Below, one piece after another: positions 10,440 to 20,310 of a stretch of DNA of 64,000 nt. Within the stretch, counting starts at the first letter, position 1. Every line of letters starts with the position of its first letter. The position numbers and the translations under genes are program-made. The stretch spans positions 42,572,276 to 42,636,275 of the forward strand of contig CM070569.1 in assembly GCA_036346355.1 (NCBI GenBank). Direction: 5' to 3'. The notes under the pieces are model-generated. The model made no database searches, had not been told where the DNA came from, and saw nothing but the letters and a program-made list of their open reading frames with translations. This DNA is from Rhipidocladum racemiflorum. Taxonomy: Eukaryota > Streptophyta > Magnoliopsida > Poales > Poaceae.

Positions 10440-12346
10440 ATGGCACCCGTGGAGACGCCGCAAGAACACTATGCGGGAAAGCCAGCGGCAGCGGCGAGGA
10501 GCTACTGGCGGTGGCACAAGGAGGACTTCTTCCCGGAGCCGTCGTTCGCGACCTGGGGCACGTACCGCTCGGCGCTGGCCGCGACCCCCGCCCGGCTCCG
10601 CGACCGCTTTGCCGGCCGCTCCACCGACTCCGCGGAGCTCGGAGCGCTGCGGCGCCGCAGCGAGAACGAGATGCGCCGCTGTCTAACGTGGTGGGACCTG
10701 ACGTGGTTCGGCTTCGGCTCCGTCATCGGCGCCGGCATCTTCGTGCTCACCGGCCAGGAGGCGCACGACCACGCCGGCCCCGCCATCGTGCTCTCCTACG
10801 TGGCGTCCGGACTCTCCGCCATGCTTTCGGTGTTCTGCTACACGGAATTCGCCGTCGAGATCCCCGTGGCCGGCGGCTCCTTCGCGTACCTACGAGTCGA
10901 GCTCGGCGACGTGGCCGCCTTCATCGCCGCCGCGAACCTCATCCTCGAGAGCATCATCGGCACAGCCTCGGTGGCGCGTGCCTGGACATCGTACCTGGCG
11001 TCGCTCATCAACAAGCCGGTGAGCGCGCTGCGCATACACACGTCGCTTGCTGAGGGGTACAACGAGCTAGACCCCATTGCTGTGGTGGTGATTGCGGTCA
11101 CTGCGACCTTGGCCATGCTGAGCGCCAAGGGCACCTCCCGCGTCAACTGGATCGCGTCCGCCGTGCACGTGCTCGTGATAGCGTTCGTCATCGTTGCCGG
11201 GTTCCTCCATGCGAAGACGAGCAACCTGACTCCGTTCATGCCGCACGGCGTGTCGGGCGTGTTCCAGGCGGCGGCGATCGTGTACTTCGCGTACGGCGGG
11301 TTCGACAACATCGCGACGATGGCGGAGGAGACCAAGAACCCGTCGAGGGACATCCCGCTGGGGCTGCTGGGATCCATGTCGGCGATCACGGTCATCTACT
11401 GCCTGATGGCGCTGGCGCTGAGCATGATGCAGCCGTACACGGCGATCGACCGGAGCGCGGCGTACTCGTTGGCGTTCCGCAGCGTGGGGATGCGGTGGGC
11501 GCAGTACGTGGTGGCGCTGGGCGCGCTCAAGGGGATGACGACGGTGCTGCTGGTGGGGGCGCTGGGGCAGGCACGGTACACGACGCACATCGCGCGGAGC
11601 CACATCATCCCGCCGGTGTTCGCGCTCGTGCACCCCAGGACCGGCACGCCGGTGCACGCCAACGTGCTCATCGCCGTCTCCAGCGCCTGCATCGCGCTCT
11701 TCTCCAGCCTCGACGTGCTCACCAGCCTGCTCTCCGTGAGCACGCTCTTCATCTTCATGATGATGGCCACCGCGCTCCTCGTCCGCCGGTACGTACGTAC
11801 TACGTACTCCCGCGACGCAGACGCAATTGTGACGACGGGGCAAAGAAACCAACAGGAAAGAAACGTGTGTTGCATTGCAGGTACTACGTGCGGGGCGTGA
11901 CGAGCCGGACGCACGCGGTGCGGCTCGCCTTGTTGCTGCTGGTGATCATCGGCTCGTCGATCGGCATCGCGGCGTACTGGGGCGCGGCGCCGGGGCGGTG
12001 GGAGGGGTACGCTGTGCTTGTGCCGGCGTGGGCGGCGGGGACCGTCGGCATCCAGCTGCTGGTGCCGGCGGCGCGCGCGCCCAAGGTGTGGGGCGTGCCG
12101 CTGGTGCCGTGGTTGCCCTCGCTCTCGATCGCCACGAACCTCTTCCTCATGGGCTCGCTCGGCGCACAGGCCTTCGTTCGCTTCGGCGTCTGCACCGCCG
12201 TCATGCTGCTCTACTACGTGTTCGTCGGCCTGCACGCCACCTACGACGTCGCGCACGGCGCGTGCGGCGAGGAGGAGGATGAGCGTGACGCCGTCGCAGA
12301 TGAGAAGGCGGCGGCGGCGCCCGACGTGGAGAATGCTGGCGCGTAG
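10440..12346 (+). CDS. cationic amino acid transporter, CAT1/CAT5/CAT8 type (two exons)
   Basis: Predicted 604-residue membrane protein of the APC superfamily that imports basic and other amino acids, probably at the plasma membrane. Exon 1 is 10440-11788 and exon 2 is 11881-12346; the 92-bp intron starts GTACGT, ends TTGCAG and splits an Arg codon (residue 450) just before YYVRG. Landmarks: soluble N-terminus with WRWHKEDFFPE, LTWWDLTWFG, first-helix motif GSVIGAGIFVLTG (93-105), CYTEFAVEIPVAGGSFAYLR (133-152), a GGFD turn (286-289), EETKNPSRDIP (296-306) and LKGMTTVLLVGALGQARY (363-380). Exon 2 carries the last membrane helices, APKVWGVPLVPWLP and a charged tail. Length and intron position fit the plant CAT1 subgroup. 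I chose the ATG at 10440 because homologous sequence begins soon after. Codons are strongly GC-ending. The frame is intact. Confidence 0.93.
11789..11880 (+). other. intron of the transporter gene
   Basis: Donor CCG|GTACGTACGT and acceptor TTGCATTGCAG|GTACTACG. Removing it joins the VRR and YYV codons in frame. Reading through would give an unrelated tail and a stop after about 37 codons. Confidence 0.9.
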
Positions 12347-12557
12347 TAGTATCTAGGCGCTGCTTTCAAGTACTATACATAGCACTGTGTCGAAAAACGA
12401 TGCAACTTGCACGACGATAGGAAGAATCTCCACAAGATTGTATAACGTACAAGCGTGACGCAAGTGCAACTAGACCTGTAAGCCTGTAACGAATAATTTT
12501 AGACCTTGCACTTTGTCCCCCCCCCCCCCCACCCTCTTTCCAGATTACACATAGGTC
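12347..12557 (+). other. 3' flank of the transporter gene
   Basis: Probable 3' untranslated region with an AATAAT-type poly(A) signal candidate near 12491. A run of 14 C residues occupies 12517-12530. Confidence 0.4.
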
Positions 12558-12699
12558 CAGTTTGTATCATCATCTTATGAGCACCCTGGCCCAGCAAGCC
12601 CCCCACATATCCAACCCTCAAGCAAGAACAGTTTGCATCATGATCTTATGAGCACCCAGGCCCAGCAAGCCCCCCACATATCCAACCCTCAAGCAAGAA
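12558..12699. repeat. 71-bp tandem duplication
   Basis: Units 12558-12628 and 12629-12699 both begin CAGTTTG and end CAAGCAAGAA, with only a few differences (for example CATCATC/CATGATC). They abut exactly. No function is evident. Confidence 0.9.
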
Positions 12700-13338
12700 T
12701 TATGCCCAAAGGAAAAGGAAAGCAAGAATTGTGCAACGAATGTTCATCACCAGGCGGCTCAACCTGTCTGCCGGCCCACTGGCCCTGGAAATTGGAGCGC
12801 AGTTGGGCCGATGTTTACTACGGTTGTTATGGGCTGGACAATTCAACAGGCCCTTCCACGGCCACAGAGGGCTCTGTTCGATTAACGGAGGGAGAAGAAC
12901 GATCTTGTTGGGTCAATATGGCGAACTCGCGCGCGCCACCAATTCAAAACTCAAAAAACATGGAGTATTCCTCTAAAAAAGAAGAACATAAAGCAAACAA
13001 ACATGAAAGATGTGCATCACCGATTGCACTTAAAAGGAGTTTCCACGTCCGGCGAGAGAGGCTAGAAACTATCATAGTAATGAGAAGAGATTCGTAAATA
13101 TGTGCACCTCTTATTTGTTGGGTCTCTACTATCTTAAGACGTAGATATTATAGTTAGTTGTATAACGAATATACATATATTGTCTTTAAAAAGCGGTGAA
13201 AGCTTATTTCCTTACGCTGGCGATCAAAATTAATTTGGATCCGCGACGATCGGGGATGGATATACAACGGGAGCAGAGAATATAGCAGTTCAAGTAATTG
13301 AGCGTCACTCCCAAGCACGTCACAAGTCACAACACTGT
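12700..13338. other. intergenic DNA, nothing recognised
   Basis: Open frames here are short, in the wrong compositional context and without recognisable motifs. I see no repeat ends. Confidence 0.4.
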
Positions 13339-13569
13339 GGGGGTGTTTGGCAGAGCTCCAGCTCCACCAAATCCTTGGAGTTGGTGGAGCTGGGTATTAC
13401 TAGCTTCACTAGATTCGTGGAGCTGGAGTTGTAGGTATATTAAGAATGTTTAGGTGAAACATCTTGTTTATATTTTAGAATAAAATTATAAATTTAAGTC
13501 ACTTTATTTTAGTCTACAAGTTCCAGCTCTGAGGTGGAGCTGGGATCTGGAGCTCTGCCAAACAGGGCC
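13339..13569. mobile_element. MITE with GGNNNTGTTTGGCAGAGCTCC ends (231 bp)
   Basis: Left end GGGGGTGTTTGGCAGAGCTC is the inverted partner of the right end GAGCTCTGCCAAACAGGGCC. The AT-rich middle (TATATTTTAGAATAAAA) closely matches the middle of the Tourist-like element at 43597-43820, so they belong to one family. The target duplication is not clear here. Confidence 0.7.
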
Positions 13570-14104
13570 ACATACAAACAACCAAACATATAGATGGTTT
13601 TTTTTTCTTAAACCATTTGGTACAAACAACCAAACACACCCTTAAAAAATCCCTTCCAAAGTTTGGAAGGATTGTTGGAGCATGCTTGCATGACATACCA
13701 TCTGCTGGTTGGTGGCGTAAACATGCATGATTTGTTTATAATTACTAAGCTTCAAATGATCTATATTCATATGTACTGAATCGGGTATCTAATTTATAGC
13801 CAGTTTAAATTATTATATTTGTTGCGACGAGGCCAACGAATCAGGATCCATATCGACTATATTTTTATGCTGCAGATATTATGTGTTACGTGAAACCCAC
13901 GTGTCAGTCACAATTTGGAGAATTTTGGTTATCTATTTGGCTTGGGACTAAACGCAAACTTAAAACTCAAATTTAAAGTCGGCTTGGTGGTGTGCATTAT
14001 CTTATCCATGGGGCATAATGGCTAATCTGCTTGCTCAAGCTACACCAAAATGTCACGGAGCATTACGATATTTGTAGTTGTACATAAGCCTTCGTATTGA
14101 TTGG
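13570..14104. other. intergenic DNA, nothing recognised
   Basis: AT-rich, without supported genes. A CCAAACACACCC word at 13629-13640 could be the end of another small element, but no partner end fits. Confidence 0.35.
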
Positions 14105-14354
14105 TGTTGTAAAATAAATAGACTCCTAGTTCAAATTAGATGGACTCTATTCGTTGTGGACGAATCAAAATCTATCTCCTGCTTGTCTTTTTATATATTG
14201 GGCATCCACTTGTACAGAGAGAGATGAATAAAATAAAGAGAGAGCTCTGCCACCCATACATCTGTGTGCTTCTACATACACTTCTGCTTTTATTCGTTTG
14301 TTCGTGTGGACGTGCTGTCGATTGGTGCGGGGTGAACGACTACGTTTCACAACA
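14105..14354 (+). repeat. 5' LTR of the decayed copia element (250 bp)
   Basis: Begins TGTTGTAAAA and ends TTTCACAACA (TGTTG/CAACA inverted ends), directly followed by the primer site. A TATA-like TTTTATATATT lies near 14189-14199. The 3' LTR is not visible, so the start is inferred from the end motif. Confidence 0.6.
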
Positions 14355-14369
14355 CGTTATCAGCATGAT
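14355..14369 (+). promoter_or_regulatory. primer-binding site of the decayed copia element
   Basis: CGTTATCAGCATGAT directly after the LTR end. CGTTATCAGCACGA-type sites are common in this copia group, where a tRNA primes minus-strand synthesis. Confidence 0.55.
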
Positions 14370-15479
14370 CATTCTACGCGTGGCCGATCTTAATCGTCTA
14401 CCTGCAACGAGTTCATCCTGCGACGCGCAATCATCCTACTGCAAGCCATACGTAAGTGCGAACTACGTATGATGATCGCACATGAACGATCAATTAAGAT
14501 TCTGCATATTGTTTTCTTTATTAATTGGATTACATGTTACTTTAATCCCTTTTGGATCAAAAGTTATTGTTCATCTTTTGTAATTAAAAAGGAAATAGAG
14601 AGCGTGCGCAATGGAGCCTCGACTTCCATGCATGACGGCGGCCAACAGTCGCACAACAGCGCACTCGAGGCGTCGCCAGACTTCTGGCCACCGGCCGATC
14701 CTGTGCCTCGCCCCACCGGCCAACCTGCGCCTTGCGCCCGTTGACAGACACGTGCCTCGGCCCTGTTGGCCGCTCCGGGCCTAGAGCTCGCCGGCCGCTC
14801 CCCCCGCCGCGGCCTCGCTGACTGTCCCTGCGCTTGGCGCCTGCCCGTCATATGGAGGAGAGGCGGTTAGGGCTTGGAAACCCTAGCCACCGATTTATTC
14901 AAGGCTAGATGGGCCTTGTGGGCCGGGCGGTCCATTCGTTTTTCATTCCCATAAAAACAACAAATTTAATTAGTAAATTCTAGAAATTACTATTAAAAAC
15001 TATAAATTAGTTTACAAGATTTATGGACTTTTGTAAATTTTGGTAAAATTATTATTTAATACATACCGGAAGTTTCATACACTGGGTTTATTTTCTAGAT
15101 TTTGCCAGATTTAATATAAGCTAAAATTAATTTTTCTATTGTTAAAGTAATTCTAAAAATTGCTTAACTATTAGCAGAAAATTGTGAAAATTGATAGAAA
15201 AATTCTAGAAAAATTATGGATGACACATTGATTATGCTATATCCCTGGTTTTATTTTTATTAGCATTATTTCATGTTTTATGTGCTGGAATTTTATTTTT
15301 CTGTTATACAGTAATTCTGAAAATTGATAAATAATTAACAAAAAATTATGAAAAATTCTAGAAATTTGTTAGGTAATTATCTACTAAATAGATATAGACC
15401 AAACTTCTCTGATTTAATGAGATGCATGTAATATAATATTTTACTAGTAGTAGAATTCAATATTGTTTGCATATAGGAT
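14370..15479 (+). other. leader of the decayed copia element
   Basis: A GC-rich part (14620-14860) is followed by an AT-rich part with repeated AAATTCTAGAAA-like words (14960-15370). The end reads like a splice acceptor region (TTTGCATATAG just before gag). No gene is supported. Confidence 0.35.
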
Positions 15480-16559
15480 ATATCTAACATCGCAACAAAG
15501 GAGTTTGTTGAGCTTGCTCTGGATAGCATCAATTATATCACTTGTGCAATGGATACAAATATCAACCTAACAGCTCATTTTCTTGGAACTGATATTACCC
15601 CGCCTGAAACTGGTGCCCCTACCATTCCCGAACCCGCAAAATATGCTGCTTTGCATTTCCTGAGGCACCATCTTCATCCGGACCTGAAGGCCGAATATAT
15701 GATGGAGGAAGATCCGTAGGCATTGTGGAATTACCTGAAGGAATGATACAACAAGCAAAGATCCGTACTGTTGCCAGAAGAACAGCACGAATGGACCCTC
15801 CTACGCTTTTAGGATTTCAAAACTGTGGTAGCGTATAATTCTGCTACGTAAAAATTTATCGCAAAATTAACATTTTGTAACCAGAAAGTTACTGATGCCG
15901 AGATGATCGACAAAACGTTGTGCACCTTTCACCCACAACATGAGGATACTGCAGCAATAGTACCGTCATGCAAAGTAATAGATGTACTCTAAGCTTATTT
16001 ATGTTCTGCTAGAAGCAGAAAAATATGATGAACTCTTGATAAATAAACATCATGCACTTTCTAATGGAAGCCAAGCATTGCCTGAAGCACGTGCTAACGC
16101 TCAGCAGGCTAGCAATAGCTGACGCCGCAGAAAGGGCCAAATGAGTAAAAGGGGGAAATGGAAGAATGACATAAACAATAAGGGAAAGGGAATACCAAGT
16201 GGAAAGGTAAAGGAAAGGGTCAAGGAACCATCTAGAAGCAAGGACAGGCCAATAAGGTTGCTAACCCTCCTAAACCATGCCTTAGGCGTGGATATGTCGG
16301 CCATTAGTCGCGTACTTGTCGCAGCCAAAGAATTTGGTAGAGATTTACATGAAATTCACTAGGAGATTCCAGAAGAATCAAGAAAATAAGGTTGAGTCAC
16401 ACTTCATCACTCAACCAGTTGTTGTGCAGGAATGTGAGAAGAAGGACAACAACGTCCCTGATCCGACAGCTGAATTTAAAGAGCCTTCTCGAATATGGGA
16501 ACTCACCCATGGATGAAGATGAACTTCTTGGTGTCAAGCTCGAAGAGTACCAATGTTTC
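15480..16559 (+). pseudogene. copia gag, many stops
   Basis: Translation shows the layout of a copia Gag: NIATKEFVELALD near the start, then LRHHLHPDLKAEY, DP-ALWNYLKE, a DFKTVVAYNSA segment and a TFHPQHED segment. Near 16275-16310 lie remnants of a zinc knuckle (RRGYVGH then SRTCRS). The usual start codon is gone and at least a dozen stops and several frame changes are present. The downstream end is where the LTR-like element inserted. Confidence 0.75.
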
Positions 16560-16683
16560 TGAAAGGACAGGGGATGCGCCTAGAGGGGGGGTGAATAGGC
16601 AATTACAAAATTATACCCAATTTAAATTAATCTATCAGAGATAATGCGGAAGCAATTGGGATAATTAAGTTTTGCAATTTAAA

Positions 16684-16778
16684 CAATTCAGCCCGAGACA
16701 GGTAACCCGGACACTCCGGATACTCCGAACAACTCGGATAGTCCGGACTAAAATACCGGACTCTCCGGATTGCCCTGA
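16684..16778. repeat. CCGGATACTCCGG microrepeat cluster 1
   Basis: Imperfect iterations of CCGGACACTCCGGATACTCC spaced by short A-rich words. TCCGGA itself is palindromic. Same motif as cluster 2. Confidence 0.75.
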
Positions 16779-17511
16779 TCGGCCAAAACAGAGAAGGGCA
16801 ATAAATTGAAGCGCTTCTTTGATTCTAGTGAAACAAATTACTCTACTGCAATGAATCAAGTAAATAAGCAAGAATAGATACAGTAGATACAATCTAATTG
16901 ATCTAATCACAAGAATCGAAAGCAAATTAAGCGGATGAGCAAAAGAGGAAACCGAAGTAAGGAAGGAGACACAAAGATTTTATCCCGAAGTTCGGATCCT
17001 TGAGGGGATCCTACGTCTCCGTTGAGGCGGCTCGGTCACACTTGAGCCAGGGTCTCTTTCAACCCTCTTCCTCCCGGTGTTGCACAATGCACTCGCCGGT
17101 CATCACTTCTTTTATTCCTTTCCTTGCGGAGGCGGAATCGACCTTCACAAACTTCCCACGGCCAACCATACAAAGCACCGGTGGCTCGTAGGTGACCTCC
17201 TAGCCGTCTAGGAGTCCTCAACCTCCAAGAGCAACAAATGCTCACGAAGAACGAACTTGGAGATGAACTCAAGTGCTCAACAACTCAAATCAATCCTCAA
17301 TCCAAACTCCTCTCTCCTCTACCCAACCCTTCACAAAAAGGGGATCACTAAGATCTAAGGAGTAGAGAGGAGTATTAGGGGCTCAAAAACTCACAAAGAA
17401 CACCTCTAATACCCAGCAAAAACCTCCCCCAATGGCTCCTTTTAAGTGGGCAAGAAGGGGGCTTTAAATAGAGGAACCCCAAAAACTAGCCGTTAGGGAC
17501 CGAACTGGGCA

Positions 17512-17628
17512 ACCCGGATGTCCGAACCAAACCCCGGATACTCTAGATCATCCGGATACTCCGGATTTAACCCGGATACTCCGAAATCCGGATACTCCGG
17601 ACAATTAATCCGGATACTCCGGATCTCC
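17512..17628. repeat. CCGGATACTCCGG microrepeat cluster 2
   Basis: At least six imperfect copies of CCGGATACTCCGG/CCGGATGTCCG within about 120 bp, between the TATA-like site and the reverse-strand start of the element. Confidence 0.8.
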
Positions 17629-19465
17629 CAGGCAGTACGCAACAGCCCGACAAAAACGGGCATAACTTTTGATCCCGAACTCTGATTTCAGCGAATTTGG
17701 GATTTTCGGAAAGCTAAGAACGAGGGCTACACAACTAACAAGGTCTCACTACCCAAATCCCAAAGGATAAAAATAGATATAATAAGGAATCCAAGAGAGA
17801 CCTACAACCCTCACTTTCCGGCACCACCAACACTTCTATCCCTCACACCAACCCACCTACACCTAGGTGAACAAAGTGTGACTTGGGTTTCTTAACCTTA
17901 GACAAGGATATATCACTTTTGAGCACTTGAGACATGTCTAAGTAATTTCAACTATTGCATCCCTCTTAATAGTACGACAATCCTTAGACTCAAATTTAAA
18001 CACAAAAATCTAAGTCTTACACTCAGCTTGCATGCCAACTTATTGGATGCACGGTGCATGATGACGCTTCCACAAATATTGATGACGCCCTTCATCTTAT
18101 CAACCTTGACGCGATTCACCTCATGAGACTCTCGTCCTCTCCGACCTTGACCTCGATCATCACCAAGACGATCCTCACGCCAAGTCGTTCTTGACTTAGT
18201 CCTCGGCTCTTGGTGACACCGCCGTCTTATTTGACTTTGACTCGCTTGTCATCCTTCAAACCATCTTGGTCATCATACACACAGCTTTGGGACCTAACTC
18301 TTATCAAAGCACTCAGCAAACATATTAGTCCCACAAGCTTAAAATATACATTGAATAAATTGATAATAACAAGTGTTTCATATCAAGAAGCACAATATGA
18401 ATGGAAACACTTGACAATAGAAATATTCTCTGCTAAGTGCATCATGATGAATATATGATTGATCTAACTGCACTAGAGAGATAATTGCCAATATGAAGAA
18501 TCAATTAAATCATGGCAAGGAGACTTTGCTTAAATGAAGCACATGATATAATATACACGAATTACACATGTGCAAACAATATTTGGAATGAGAGTAAATA
18601 ATGTGATCCAATTCTATATTAAACTTCACTAAGAGAGGTGCATTAGAAGATACACAACTAAGACATGTATGCACCAAGTCAATATGAAGCAATGAAGTTT
18701 AACTCTAGTTAACACAAGCATATTAAAAACAAAGCACATAATGAACTCAAATGAATATATATCTATATATATATGTATGCACAAGCAATTATGACAAGAA
18801 TCAATATGCACATATGAAATCAACAAGTTACTTAGAGTTCAATATGCAATTGCTAAAGAGGAATGCAATGACAAATATGGAAGGAATACCGAGATTGCAT
18901 ACCTCATTTTTGCTTAACCATCCCAATTGATTTTCTTCTAAAATAGATGAGACTAATATTCAACTAGGAAATAAACATGTTAGTCTCATAACAATATAAA
19001 CATATTAGAGGTTTGTCTTTTGTTAAGCATTAAGTTAAGCATTTGTATAGTTACGTTGATTGACATTACATGCGTTTGTCATTAATCGTTTATCATTAAT
19101 CACCAAAACAACATAAGTGCCTAGATGCAATTTCAGTTTCCCAGGAGGAGTAATATGATTTATATGGAGACCAACAGTAGTCTCCCCGTTACCCTTTTTA
19201 GTTTTATTAATCGATGTTGCATTTTCCTTAATTGAGTCTCATTAAGAGCCTCATTTTATCAATTTAGAATTTATGTTCCTACATAAACATTTGGTCTACA
19301 CTCTTATTGAGCGATTATCATTTGTAACTCAATAAAGTGTCATTTTCCAGAGCATTTGCTCATTTATATTATTTTTGTTCTACATTCTCAATATGTTCCT
19401 GTTACAACAATTGAATTGATTGAATTGATTTCTTTAATATAGAACAATTATATAATCTAATGTGG

Positions 19466-19975
19466 AGGAGAAAATCTATCTTGTAGATAGTTACACCATG
19501 AATTCTATCCTTAGAAAGACTAAATATTTTTAGACTTTGATTAAGAAAACTGGAAATATTATGACCATCGCCGGAAACGATACACTCATTGTTAGCACTA
19601 GAAAGGTCATTCTAGTTCTCCCTATAAGCACTCACATAATAATTGAAAATAACCTATAATACCCTGAGTCCAGTTATACTTTGTTAAGTTTTAAAGATAT
19701 TCGTCTTAACGGTTTCCACATGAAAATTGATAGTGAGGATGGTACTAAATACCTTCTCATGACTAAGTTAAATGTGTCCAATAAACGTGTGATTGAAAAA
19801 CTTCCTTCTCCTTCGGGTTATATTATACCTATATAAAATCTGAAGTTTATGTTGCGATGAAAATCATCCTTAAAGACACAGAAATATTTACAATTTGGCA
19901 TGATAGATTGGGTCATCTTGGGTTGAATATAATGAGAAGAATAATTAATAATTCTAAAGAACAAGCTTATCGACT
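19466..19975 (+). pseudogene. copia protease and GAG-pre-integrase remnant
   Basis: The frame shows YLVDSYTMNSILR (decayed protease active-site region; the usual DS pair is retained), KKTGNIMTIAGNDTLIV, then LLSFKDIRLNGFH and, after a frame change, remains of the WHDRLGH pre-integrase motif near 19896-19920. These are copia features in the right order for the element whose gag lies at 15480. Stops and frame changes make it non-functional. Confidence 0.75.
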
Positions 19976-20310
19976 TTAGTCACTCCCTGTTCAGTAGATT
20001 AATAATCATGACAAGCAATCTCTTGCTATTCCAATCCGGTCGACCAATTTAACCTATATCACCTACCCCAAATAAACTCATGCTCTGCCTTATCTTCGAC
20101 TTCAAGAAATTCCACCACAATCCTCAAAGTCGTTTCTAGGAATCTAAAGAACATCGATTCCCTAAACTTACCTTGTCCAAGCCTGGTAAACCTAAGTTAG
20201 AATTTCAAACGCGAACATCTTCGCCACGTAATTGCTGAAATAAATGATGTACCATGTGCGTTTTATGTGTACTCGGCGCTCGCATAAGTAATAAAACTTC
20301 TAGATCAATC
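19976..20310. other. unassigned flank between copia remnant and solo LTR
   Basis: No recognisable coding or repeat end. The last five bases (CAATC) are the target duplication of the following solo LTR. Confidence 0.5.

Larger units (their letters stand above)
16560..19135 (-). mobile_element. LTR-like element or solo LTR with TGAAA/TTTCA ends (2576 bp)
   Basis: The + strand starts TGAAAGGACAGG and ends GATGCAATTTCA, giving inverted TGAAA/TTTCA ends. Flanks are a perfect 5-bp duplication GTTTC (16555-16559 and 19136-19140), which indicates integrase-mediated insertion. A TATA-like TATTTAAAGC lies on the reverse strand near 17470-17461, followed downstream on that strand by a leader-like region, so I orient it to the reverse strand. 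It contains the G-rich motif CCTAGAGGGGGGGTGAATAG near its left end and clusters of CCGGATACTCCGG. No coding domain is visible. Confidence 0.75.
14105..19975 (+). mobile_element. decayed Ty1/copia element interrupted by an LTR-like insertion
   Basis: In order: a small 5' LTR (14105-14354), a tRNA-binding site, a ~1.1-kb leader, a ruined gag (15480-16559), an LTR-like insertion (16560-19135), then protease and pre-integrase sequence (19466-19975) of the matching copia type. The two coding parts match the same well-known grass copia group in Gag and protease features. Everything after ~19975 (integrase, RT, 3' LTR) is missing or unrecognisable. Confidence 0.75.

Noticed and set aside
11067..12256. 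Long frames on other frames of the transporter gene
   Set aside because: High GC3 removes stops from shadow frames; only one frame has conserved transporter motifs and correct splicing.
13339..13640. A larger Tourist element ending at CCAAACACACCC (13640)
   Set aside because: The partner left end fits better with the end at 13569, and no target duplication supports the longer unit.
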